A DNA stretch of 12,230 nucleotides from Bacteroidota bacterium. GTDB taxonomy: Bacteria; Bacteroidota; Bacteroidia; Flavobacteriales; Flavobacteriaceae. The translations under genes were made by a program, and so were the position numbers. Shown in pieces: positions 1 to 6,266 of this stretch. Where the stretch lies: the NCBI GenBank assembly GCA_022601215.1, contig JAHZIZ010000292.1:1-12230 (forward strand), in the 5' to 3' direction. The first letter of the stretch is position 1. Every line of letters starts with the position of its first letter. The notes under the pieces were generated by a model. The model was given only the letters and a program-made list of their open reading frames with translations. It made no database searches and was not told the origin of the DNA.

Positions 1-318
1 ACCAATGAAAAATGGTCAGACCCATTCGATCCAGACGGTTCCATAAAAATAATAGGTGGGACCCTCGGTGTATCTGAAGACAATCTCTCACCTTTCATCT
101 CGATTTCTCCCAACCCTTTCATTCATAATATCAAGATTGAAACCAACCTTGGTTTTGTCAAAGTAAGGATATACGACTCCACTGGCAAGTTATTAAATGA
201 GACTGGCGTCAATAAACAAGGCACTTTAAATTTAAGTAGAAGTGCCCCTGGATTGTATTTTGTAAAAATGGAAGACAGTTATGGCAGATTTTATACTAAA
301 AAGATTCTGAAGCAATAA
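1..318 (+). CDS. 3' end of a T9SS cargo protein (type A sorting domain)
   Basis: Frame 1 is open from the window edge to a TAA at 316-318, giving 105 residues with no start, so the gene begins outside the window. The last 75 or so residues have the hallmarks of a Por/T9SS type A C-terminal sorting domain: the ISPNPF motif, then a beta-rich stretch with RIYDSTGKLL, then the APGLYFVKM strand, then a basic C-terminal strand ending KKILKQ. In the family this domain takes the protein through the type IX translocon, where it is usually removed, often with attachment to the cell surface. The roughly 30 residues before it (WSDPFDPDGS and onward) do not identify the catalytic or binding part, so the function is unknown. 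The gene converges on the LPMO gene. The domain call is firm; the function is not known. Confidence 0.85.
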   Translation, partial: TNEKWSDPFDPDGSIKIIGGTLGVSEDNLSPFISISPNPFIHNIKIETNLGFVKVRIYDSTGKLLNETGVNKQGTLNLSRSAPGLYFVKMEDSYGRFYTKKILKQ

Positions 319-381
319 AAATTAGCTCGTCCCTTCCATTTTTGAAGTTACGATACAAGAGTCTCGCTTTCTATCTTAAAA

Positions 382-408
382 AAAGCCCTACTTAAAAAGT
401 AAGGCTTT
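382..408. terminator. Bidirectional intrinsic terminator between convergent genes
   Basis: A 12-bp stem (382-393 with 397-408) has one mismatch and a 3-base loop built on AAAGCC/GGCTTT. Read on the minus strand it ends in a run of T, which suits the LPMO gene stopping at 432. On the plus strand it is followed by a T-rich stretch ending TATTTTTT, so it can also serve the gene that stops at 318. Confidence 0.85.
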
Positions 409-431
409 GACTGTATTTTTTAGTTTAAAAC

Positions 432-1349
432 TTATTCGATAATGAAGTGTGTAACCAATTTTCGGCCTTCTATTTCAACTACAATCAAATAAACTCCAGC
501 GACTAAACCTGAAACATCTATCGTTTCACTAAAATCGCTCTCTACTACCTTCTCACCTAATAAATTATAGATGGAATAGCTGGTAGTTGTTGCTCCTGTA
601 AGTCCAAGGTGTAGGATCCCTCCATCTGCAGGGTTGGGCCATACTTCCAATATCCCAGCGGCCGCTTCAGAATCATCAATGGATAATAATCCAAAATCGA
701 CATCGCTTGTGGAATAAAAAGCCTCAGGACTATCCGATCGTTGCCAAATACTATAAATCACATGTTTTCCAGCTCGAGGAGGCAAAACCACGTCAATGTC
801 AACACTCTCAGCAGGTGGACTTGGATCTGTCCGCACTAGGAGTTCTAAGCTATCCCATGTTAGCGGTTGATCTGGCGACCAGTTTGCCGCCGTTATATAC
901 ACTTCGTAATACTCAGATTCATGAGGAGCCGTATTAGTCCAAGTAACCGTAAATGGTCCTGCCGAAACGGGAGTCGCCACCCAATCTGATCTTACTTGAT
1001 CCATTCCTCCATACTTATCAGGTCGACCTCCACTGGGCAAATTACCATCGAAAACATATAACATATGTTCGCCATCCGCATTGGGTTGGTTAATTTCGTT
1101 CCAGTCATATAATGGCTGTGAACCATGAGAGTTGACCGCAGCTATACAAGCTTCAGAAGTTGGGTTTTCTGGATTCTCAAGATAACAATTCCATATTCTA
1201 CTTGGAGGACTAGTCACTGTGCCATGTGGGAACGCAAAAGGAGTTCCCATCAATAAAAGCAATACACAAATCGGGATGGACCAATTTTGTATTTTTAAAA
1301 CCTTGGTAATACGCCTTTGCGCTCTTTTTCTTAATTTTCTACTTTTCAT
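432..1349 (-). CDS. AA10 lytic polysaccharide monooxygenase with T9SS sorting domain
   Basis: This 305-residue secreted copper enzyme oxidatively cleaves glycosidic bonds in crystalline polysaccharide. Residues 1-41 are a signal peptide with a hydrophobic core (PICVLLLLMG). Cleavage before H42 would expose the N-terminal histidine (HGTVTSPPSR) required for the histidine brace. The second copper ligand is H143 in TNTAPHES, the axial Phe is F211 in EAFYS, and A141 matches the conserved alanine near the copper. The family signatures QPLYDWNEINQP (78-89) and IYSIWQRSDSPEAFY (198-212) are present, and C55/C68 can form the usual disulfide. The catalytic domain ends near residue 220. A very short linker leads to a T9SS type A domain (WPNPADGG at 237-244 to the C-terminus). 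There is no CBM. The QPLYDWNEINQ type resembles chitin-active members, but the substrate is inferred. The start is the only ATG before the hydrophobic core. It appears to be transcribed alone and ends at a terminator. Confidence 0.93.
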   Translation of the reverse strand: MKSRKLRKRAQRRITKVLKIQNWSIPICVLLLLMGTPFAFPHGTVTSPPSRIWNCYLENPENPTSEACIAAVNSHGSQPLYDWNEINQPNADGEHMLYVFDGNLPSGGRPDKYGGMDQVRSDWVATPVSAGPFTVTWTNTAPHESEYYEVYITAANWSPDQPLTWDSLELLVRTDPSPPAESVDIDVVLPPRAGKHVIYSIWQRSDSPEAFYSTSDVDFGLLSIDDSEAAAGILEVWPNPADGGILHLGLTGATTTSYSIYNLLGEKVVESDFSETIDVSGLVAGVYLIVVEIEGRKLVTHFIIE

Positions 1350-1373
1350 AATTTTGATATTAGGTTTGTATTT

Positions 1374-1407
1374 GCATTTATGATGTGGTAAACCAAATCA
1401 TAAATGC
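1374..1407. promoter_or_regulatory. 34-bp near-perfect palindrome upstream of the LPMO gene
   Basis: Arms GCATTTATGAT (1374-1384) and ATCATAAATGC (1397-1407) are perfect inverted repeats. Between them TGGT (1386-1389) and ACCA (1392-1395) also pair around a central AA, so only position 1385/1396 (G/A) breaks the symmetry. The site lies 25-58 bases before the LPMO start. No T run follows on either strand, so it is not a standard terminator. A regulator operator or a 5' leader hairpin are the best readings. The half site ATCATAAAT recurs at 1414-1422, and TCATAAATG recurs at 1532-1540. Confidence 0.6.
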
Positions 1408-1643
1408 TTGGGTATCATAAATATACAATTTTACCTTAGGCAACAACCGCTGTCATTCATCAGTTTTGAGGAATTGAGCCTGTTAAATCCCATAAAAATC
1501 TCATCTTAAATTCACATAACCTTCTATGAGGTCATAAATGGTTCTTATGTATTAAAAATAAACTGACATTTTTACAATGAACAAATCCATTACAATTCTG
1601 CAATTTTCCGATTTGAAACACCGATAGATTTCTTTCTCAAGCT

Positions 1644-1662
1644 CCCTATTATTAGGGTTTTT
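1644..1662 (+). terminator. Terminator-like hairpin with no assigned upstream gene
   Basis: CCCTA (1644-1648) pairs with TAGGG (1653-1657) over a TTAT loop and is followed by TTTTTCTTT. It is orientated plus, yet no plus-strand gene precedes it; the nearest upstream gene runs the other way. It could end a small RNA, or attenuate transcription toward the lipoprotein gene starting at 1824. The stem is only 5 bp, so this could be chance. Confidence 0.4.
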
Positions 1663-1714
1663 CTTTCATTTGATGATTCTTTTGTCTTGTTTTTATGCCT
1701 TTAATCGATTAATA

Positions 1715-1739
1715 TTTATTTGAAAGTTTTATTTGAAAG
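1715..1739 (+). repeat. Tandem direct repeat of TTTATTTGAAAG
   Basis: TTTATTTGAAAG occurs at 1715-1726 and again at 1728-1739, separated by one T, giving a 13-base period. It lies 85-109 bases upstream of the likely lipoprotein start. It could be a protein-binding site or simple low-complexity sequence. Confidence 0.5.
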
Positions 1740-1762
1740 AATTTTCTGTAGTTCGTTCATTT

Positions 1763-1794
1763 CTTGGATTATATATAACTTCTTTATAAATTCG
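1763..1794 (+). promoter_or_regulatory. Weak Bacteroidota-type promoter for the lipoprotein gene
   Basis: CTTG at 1763-1766 and TAAATTCG at 1787-1794 are 20 bases apart, close to the TTTG-N19-21-TAnnTTTG pattern of Bacteroidota housekeeping promoters, with one mismatch in each box. Transcription would begin near 1800, which would place the GTG at 1794 upstream of the transcript and support the ATG at 1824. Confidence 0.3.
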
Positions 1795-1823
1795 TGTCAA
1801 ATTATACCAAATCACTACAACCT

Positions 1824-2426
1824 ATGAACAAATTAAAACCCCTTTTTTGGACTGGAATAACTGTGTTATTTTTCGGTCTAACGTCTTGCGAATCATCTAA
1901 AAAAGCTGATCAGCAAGAAATTGTCAAAACAAACATTGAGGCCTCCTTACTTAAGAGATTACATGCCCCAGATAGTTATCAATTTGGAGCGCTAAAGCTT
2001 ACCGATTCTGTACTTTACAAAGAGAATGTTGAGTACCACAAGAACTTTTACACCATGAATTTGAAAGCCGATAAGGCTAATCTTGAGAAACAGCTTAAGT
2101 ACAAAGTTGAAAAGCCATCGATGTATGTGGAGGAGAAAGTAAACAGTCTAACAGCTGAAATTGAGAAGTACGAAAAAATCTTGTTAGAAATCGATCAACT
2201 TACTGAAGGTTTAGGTGACAAAGCAAATGATGTTGCGTCTTATACCTATCGCTATACCTTTAAAAGTAAAAACACAAAAGGTGCAACAAGTGAATACAAA
2301 TACATCGTACAAACAAAACCAGGGCCTGACTTCAAAGTTATTGAGCTAGTTCAAAATGAGGCACAAGCCCTTTTGCATCCAAATGACTTTCCAGGTTACA
2401 ATGAAATGATTAAAAACTACAACTAA
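1824..2426 (+). CDS. Uncharacterised lipoprotein
   Basis: I do not recognise a named family. From the ATG at 1824 the 200-residue product begins MNKLKPLFW, followed by a hydrophobic segment and the lipobox GLTSC with the lipidated cysteine at residue 22, so it is an SPase II lipoprotein anchored in an envelope membrane. The mature part is hydrophilic. It contains a motif LLKRLHAPDSYQF soon after the lipid anchor, a Lys/Glu-rich middle (about residues 75-135) likely to be helical or coiled-coil, and a C-terminal part with alternating polar and aromatic residues (SYTYRYTFKS, YKYIVQTKPG) that looks beta-stranded. A GTG at 1794 would add ten residues but would put a polar extension before the signal peptide, so the ATG is preferred. 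It stands alone and ends at a strong terminator. A structural or sensory envelope role is possible but not shown. Confidence 0.85.
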   Translation: MNKLKPLFWTGITVLFFGLTSCESSKKADQQEIVKTNIEASLLKRLHAPDSYQFGALKLTDSVLYKENVEYHKNFYTMNLKADKANLEKQLKYKVEKPSMYVEEKVNSLTAEIEKYEKILLEIDQLTEGLGDKANDVASYTYRYTFKSKNTKGATSEYKYIVQTKPGPDFKVIELVQNEAQALLHPNDFPGYNEMIKNYN

Positions 2427-2456
2427 ATTCGTATCAATCATTTTTAGTTCCTTTTT

Positions 2457-2489
2457 AAAACCCATTCTTCTAAGAAGAATGGGTTTTTT
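2457..2489 (+). terminator. Strong intrinsic terminator after the lipoprotein gene
   Basis: CCCATTCTTC (2461-2470) pairs perfectly with GAAGAATGGG (2474-2483) over a 3-base loop. Flanking AAAA and TTTT extend the stem, and six T follow it. It is 30 bases after the TAA at 2424-2426. Confidence 0.93.
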
Positions 2490-2520
2490 GATTTTTAGCG
2501 CAAGAATTATCAAAAATCAA
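2488..2520. repeat. AT-rich inverted repeat following the terminator
   Basis: TTGATTTTT (2488-2496) and AAAAATCAA (2512-2520) are perfect 9-bp inverted repeats with a 15-base spacer. They start inside the T tract of the preceding terminator, so the two hairpins are mutually exclusive at their edge. The significance is uncertain given the AT-rich sequence. Confidence 0.45.
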
Positions 2521-2622
2521 TAAGGATGAGGTCTTCATAAAATTCTCATATCTGGTGATTTTTACTAGTAAGATGGTTATATTTACTACACAGCCCAAGC
2601 TTATCATTAAAAACGCCTAACA

Positions 2623-5016
2623 ATGAAATCATTACTTCTTACGCTTACACTTCTTATATCATTTCTCGCGACAGGTCAAGATGTACAGGAAATTTACCAA
2701 CGTGCTAAAATTTCATATCAAGGAAAAAGTCTTCAAACACTTGCTGCGTTGGATGTCCCCATTGAACATGGCACACATAAAAAAGGGCATTTTGTGATCT
2801 CAGAATTTTCCGTTTCGGAATTAGCACGAGCTCGTGCTAATGGTTTTCAGGTCGAAGTCCTTATTGAAGACGCAAAAGCACATTTCTTAGCCGAAAACAA
2901 AAAAGGGACACTATCGAAATTTGATAACCCAAGTTGCGATGATAATAGTAATAATTATGAGACTCCAGAGAACTTTCATCAAGGAAGTATGGGAGGGTAT
3001 TTCACCTATCAGGAAATGCTTGATGAACTTGATGAAATGCAGTCGGCTTACCCAAATTTAATTACTGCCAAAGAAAATATCTCCAACTTTATTACAGAAG
3101 GGCAACCCGATAATAGTACGTCACCACCTATTGGAGGAAATGGGATTAAGTGGGTAAAAATAAGCGACAACCCCAATGCGAACAATGAAGGGGAGCAACA
3201 AATATTGTATACCGCTATCCATCATGCCAGAGAGCCTAACTCGCTTTCCCAGTTAATTTTCTACATGTGGTATTTATTAGAGAACTACGATACGGACCCT
3301 GAGATCCAGAGTATTGTCGATAACACTGAGCTTTATTTTGTTCCTGTTATCAATGTAGATGGATATCTCTATAACGAAAAAACAGATCCCAATGGTGGTG
3401 GTTTTTGGCGAAAAAACAGAAAAAATGGGCATGGTGTAGACAACAACAGAAATTACAATTATTTCATTAATGGTGATCCTAATGACGGGGTTTGGGGAGG
3501 TGCCGGAACATCCAGCGATAGTGGCAGTGATATTTATCATGGAACTGAACCTTTTTCTGAAGTAGAAAACCAGGCGATGAAGTGGTTTGCCGAAAATCAC
3601 AACTTCGTGATGGCTTTCAACAATCATTCTCACGGTAACCTACTGCTATATCCGTACGGTTACGCAGATAATGTCCCCACTCCCGAAGACGCTTTATTCC
3701 AAGGAGTTTCTGCAGAGCTGGTATCTCGCAACGGATATCAAAATATGATTTCATCAGACTTGTACCCTGCGGCAGGAAATAGCGACGATTTTTTCTATGG
3801 AACCGTAGGTACACATGATGGTGTTTATTCGTTTACTCCAGAAATTGGACCCTCTTTTTGGCCTCCAGCGAATCAGATTGAATCTATCGCCAAGAGTATG
3901 ATGTACCTCAATATCACCGCCGCAAAAATGGTTAATAATTATGCTGCTTTGATCGATACGGCACCGCAATTTATAGGAGAAAACAATCCAGGAGATGCAA
4001 CTTTTGACTTAAGAAGACTCGGTCTTTCTGGTACTGGCGATTTTGTAGTGAGCATGAATGCTATTTCAGACAACATAATTAGTTTAGGGCCTCCAGTTGC
4101 CTTTAATGGAATGAACACATTAGATATTGAGAGCGGAACTATTTCATATGGTTTAGACGCCTCAATACAAACAGGAGATGATATTGTATACGAACTCATC
4201 GTGAATAATGGCACCTACAATTCTGTTACCCTCATCACTAAAAAATACGGTAACCTCACGCCTATTTTCCAAGATCCAGGAGATAGTACCTCAACTAATT
4301 ACAATAACAATGGTTGGGATGTAACGACAAGCACTTTTGTTTCGCCTTCTAGTTCTATTACTGAATCGGCTAATGGAAACTACCCAGGAAACGCAAATGA
4401 AACCATAGCGTTGAGTAGTGAAATAGATCTAACCAATGCCATTGCCGCAAATCTCTCTTTCTATGCAAAATGGGATATTGAAAATGGATGGGATTATGCG
4501 CAAATTGAAGTGTCTACAGATGGAGGAACCACCTGGGCCCCTCAATGTGGTAATTATACCAATGCCGGTAGTGATAATGGATTTCAACCAGAAGGAGAGC
4601 CTTTGTATGATGGCGTTCAAAACGACTGGATCCAAGAAGAGATTAACTTAAGTGATTACTTAGGTGAAGAAATTCTAGTGCGCTTCGAATTTAGATCGGA
4701 TAGTCAAGTAAATAGAGATGGATTTTATTTTGATGACCTTCAAATAAGTATTGCTGAAGGCACATTGGCCATTGAAGACAACCTTAACAAAGACTTTAGT
4801 ATTTTCCCAAATCCAGTTGAAGACATTTTGAGCATTACCACTCCATTGGAGAATTATAGCATAGAAATATTTAACTTACAAGGTCAATTGGTAAGCAAAG
4901 AGCAAAACATAACGGGAAGCAAAACCATTGACTATAGCAATTTTGCTAGCGGTGTATACTTACTGAAATTATCTTCCGAAACAAGTTCACAGACTTTTAA
5001 GATTGTGAGGTTGTAA
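2623..5016 (+). CDS. Secreted M14 zinc carboxypeptidase with T9SS sorting domain
   Basis: This 797-residue exported metallopeptidase should remove C-terminal residues from peptides outside the cell. Residues 1-19 are a Sec signal peptide ending ATGQ. Residues 20 to about 120 are a probable propeptide. The M14 catalytic domain (about 124-440) has the zinc motif HAREP (H201, E204), the PVINVDGY block (241-248), the substrate-binding NR pair in DNNRNYNY (N275, R276), the third zinc ligand H335 in NNHSHGN followed by LLLYPYGY, and the catalytic glutamate E407 in SFTPEIGP. A beta-rich linker domain follows. A MAM/immune-inhibitor-A-like jelly roll (about 590-710, AQIEVSTDGGTTW and GFYFDDLQIS) comes next, then a T9SS type A domain (FSIFPNPVED at 725-734 to the end). 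All active-site residues are intact. The gene is monocistronic: terminators lie on both sides and there is a 133-base gap upstream of the third-base ATG context CAATG. Confidence 0.95.
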   Translation: MKSLLLTLTLLISFLATGQDVQEIYQRAKISYQGKSLQTLAALDVPIEHGTHKKGHFVISEFSVSELARARANGFQVEVLIEDAKAHFLAENKKGTLSKFDNPSCDDNSNNYETPENFHQGSMGGYFTYQEMLDELDEMQSAYPNLITAKENISNFITEGQPDNSTSPPIGGNGIKWVKISDNPNANNEGEQQILYTAIHHAREPNSLSQLIFYMWYLLENYDTDPEIQSIVDNTELYFVPVINVDGYLYNEKTDPNGGGFWRKNRKNGHGVDNNRNYNYFINGDPNDGVWGGAGTSSDSGSDIYHGTEPFSEVENQAMKWFAENHNFVMAFNNHSHGNLLLYPYGYADNVPTPEDALFQGVSAELVSRNGYQNMISSDLYPAAGNSDDFFYGTVGTHDGVYSFTPEIGPSFWPPANQIESIAKSMMYLNITAAKMVNNYAALIDTAPQFIGENNPGDATFDLRRLGLSGTGDFVVSMNAISDNIISLGPPVAFNGMNTLDIESGTISYGLDASIQTGDDIVYELIVNNGTYNSVTLITKKYGNLTPIFQDPGDSTSTNYNNNGWDVTTSTFVSPSSSITESANGNYPGNANETIALSSEIDLTNAIAANLSFYAKWDIENGWDYAQIEVSTDGGTTWAPQCGNYTNAGSDNGFQPEGEPLYDGVQNDWIQEEINLSDYLGEEILVRFEFRSDSQVNRDGFYFDDLQISIAEGTLAIEDNLNKDFSIFPNPVEDILSITTPLENYSIEIFNLQGQLVSKEQNITGSKTIDYSNFASGVYLLKLSSETSSQTFKIVRL

Positions 5017-5034
5017 ATCCATTAAATAAAGAAT

Positions 5035-5061
5035 AAAAGGTCCCAAATGGGGCCTTTTTTT
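5035..5061 (+). terminator. Intrinsic terminator after the carboxypeptidase gene
   Basis: AAAGGTCCC (5036-5044) pairs with GGGGCCTTT (5049-5057), with one G-T wobble, over an AAAT loop and is followed by a long T run. It lies about 20 bases past the stop at 5014-5016. Confidence 0.9.
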
Positions 5062-5206
5062 ATGGCTTACTTTATCTAATCATCTTCTCTGCAGATGTAT
5101 TTATTAGTTTAAAGAGGCTGTTGAATTCCTAGATAGTGAAATCTATTTTCTGGTAATTAAACCAGGTCCTTATTCACTTACAGAAAAGATAATTATAGAA
5201 TACCAT

Positions 5207-6154
5207 TTAATTAGTTCCTAAATTATCCAGCATTATTTTGGTCATTTCTGTCAAATCTACTTCATGACGCCAACCCCAGTCTTTGCGGGCTTCGCTGTCA
5301 TCAATCGACTTGGGCCAAGAATCAGCGATCGCCTGTCTAAAATCGGGTTCGTAGCCAATTTCAAAATCTGGTAAATGATGCTGAATACTCGCTGCAACTT
5401 CTTTTGGGTTAAAACTCATAGCAGCCAAGTTGTAAGAATTTCTAATTTTAACTTGCTCACTTGGCACTTCCATGATACCAATGGTCGCCCTAATAGCATC
5501 ATCCATAAACATCATAGGAAGAGTGCTTTCTTCATTTAAAAAACTAACGTATTTATTATGTTTTAGCGCCTTGTGATAAATATCCACCGCATAGTCTGTA
5601 GTTCCCCCTCCTGGCAATGTTGTGTAACTTATAAGACCTGGATATCTTATACTTCGTACATCCACTCCATATCTATTGTGATAATATTCACACCAACGTT
5701 CCCCTGTTTGTTTACTTATTCCGTAGACAGTAGACGGTTCCATAATCGTAAATTGGGGAGTCTGTTCTTTTGGCGTGGTAGGTCCAAAAACAGCAATACT
5801 TGAAGGCCAAAATATTTTCTCAATCTTCTTATCCTTTGCGAGATTCAATACATTAAATAGCGAATCCATATTGAGGTTCCAAGCCCGCATTGGAAATTTC
5901 TCGGCTGTTGCTGATAGCATTGCTGCCATTAAATACACATCGGTGATTTCATAACGTGCGACTACTTCTTCAATAGCATCATAATCCGTCGCATCTAAAA
6001 TTTCGAAAGGTCCAGCTTCGAGCATAGCGGCATCCCCTTCTCGAATATCACTTGCGATTACCTTATGTGGCTCATAATTCTTACGAAGTTGTGCAGTAAG
6101 TTCGGTTCCTATTTGTCCGCAGGCACCAATAATAAGTATTCTTTTTTTCATCAT
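5207..6154 (-). CDS. L-threonine 3-dehydrogenase, short-chain (GalE-like) type
   Basis: This 315-residue cytoplasmic NAD-dependent enzyme oxidises L-threonine to 2-amino-3-ketobutyrate (EC 1.1.1.103), the first step of threonine breakdown to glycine and acetyl-CoA. The extended-SDR Rossmann motif GACGQIG (residues 10-16) is at the N-terminus. D36 at the end of the second strand (IASDI) favours NAD over NADP. The catalytic residues are Ser118/119 (WPSSIAVFGP) and Y144-K148 (STVYGISK). The stretch YPGLISYTTLPGGGTTDYAV (171-190) is the signature that separates this threonine dehydrogenase group from other GalE-like epimerases, as characterised in flavobacteria. The protein is full length. Two ATG codons are adjacent (6152-6154, 6149-6151), and either may be used. 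No 2-amino-3-ketobutyrate CoA-ligase gene (kbl) is in the window. It is divergent from the next gene. It is unrelated in fold to the zinc-dependent Tdh of E. coli, so I give no symbol. Confidence 0.92.
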   Translation of the reverse strand: MMKKRILIIGACGQIGTELTAQLRKNYEPHKVIASDIREGDAAMLEAGPFEILDATDYDAIEEVVARYEITDVYLMAAMLSATAEKFPMRAWNLNMDSLFNVLNLAKDKKIEKIFWPSSIAVFGPTTPKEQTPQFTIMEPSTVYGISKQTGERWCEYYHNRYGVDVRSIRYPGLISYTTLPGGGTTDYAVDIYHKALKHNKYVSFLNEESTLPMMFMDDAIRATIGIMEVPSEQVKIRNSYNLAAMSFNPKEVAASIQHHLPDFEIGYEPDFRQAIADSWPKSIDDSEARKDWGWRHEVDLTEMTKIMLDNLGTN

Positions 6155-6188
6155 AATTATCTTGCGGTTTGGGGTGATTTAGGCGGCG

Positions 6189-6196
6189 TAAATATA
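6189..6196 (-). promoter_or_regulatory. Candidate -7 box for threonine dehydrogenase
   Basis: Read on the minus strand this is TATATTTA, one mismatch from TAnnTTTG, about 35 bases before the start codon. No clear -33 TTTG is seen at the expected distance. Confidence 0.3.
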
Positions 6197-6251
6197 AGTA
6201 TATTCGTCAATTCTTTACCTAAAAATTAACAGAGGTTGAAGATAGAAACTT

Positions 6252-6259
6252 TATATTTG
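6252..6259 (+). promoter_or_regulatory. Perfect TAnnTTTG -7 box before the small lipoprotein gene
   Basis: TATATTTG matches the Bacteroidota -7 consensus exactly, but no TTTG is seen 19-21 bases upstream. Its last base is only 7 bases before the GTG at 6267, so transcription from it would start almost at the initiation codon. Confidence 0.4.
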
Positions 6260-6266
6260 TCCTGCT

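Larger units (their letters stand above)
1350..1823. other. 474-base intergenic region between divergent genes
   Basis: AT-rich and without a supportable ORF. It holds the palindrome at 1374-1407, a terminator-like hairpin at 1644-1662, a tandem 12-bp repeat at 1715-1739, and a weak plus-strand promoter candidate just before the lipoprotein gene. It must contain promoters for both the LPMO gene (minus) and the lipoprotein gene (plus). The best minus-strand -7 candidate, TAAAATTG at 1426-1433, departs from TAnnTTTG at one position and has no convincing upstream element. Confidence 0.6.

Noticed and set aside
707..937. 76-codon plus-strand ORF inside the LPMO gene
   Set aside because: It is antisense to a firmly identified gene, has no family resemblance, and its composition follows the codons of the LPMO.
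1794..1823. GTG start for the lipoprotein
   Set aside because: It adds ten polar residues ahead of a standard lipoprotein signal peptide that begins at the ATG at 1824, and it overlaps a likely -7 box.
2562..2571. TTACTAGTAA palindrome upstream of the carboxypeptidase gene
   Set aside because: Ten bases is too short to distinguish from chance in AT-rich sequence; no second copy was seen.
3277..4635. Several minus-strand ORFs of 65-118 codons antisense to the carboxypeptidase
   Set aside because: All overlap the M14 coding frame with its intact motifs. They lack recognisable domains or start signals.
5150..5165. CTGGT-AATTAA-ACCAG hairpin as the terminator of threonine dehydrogenase
   Set aside because: The stem is only 5 bp and no T run follows on the minus strand.
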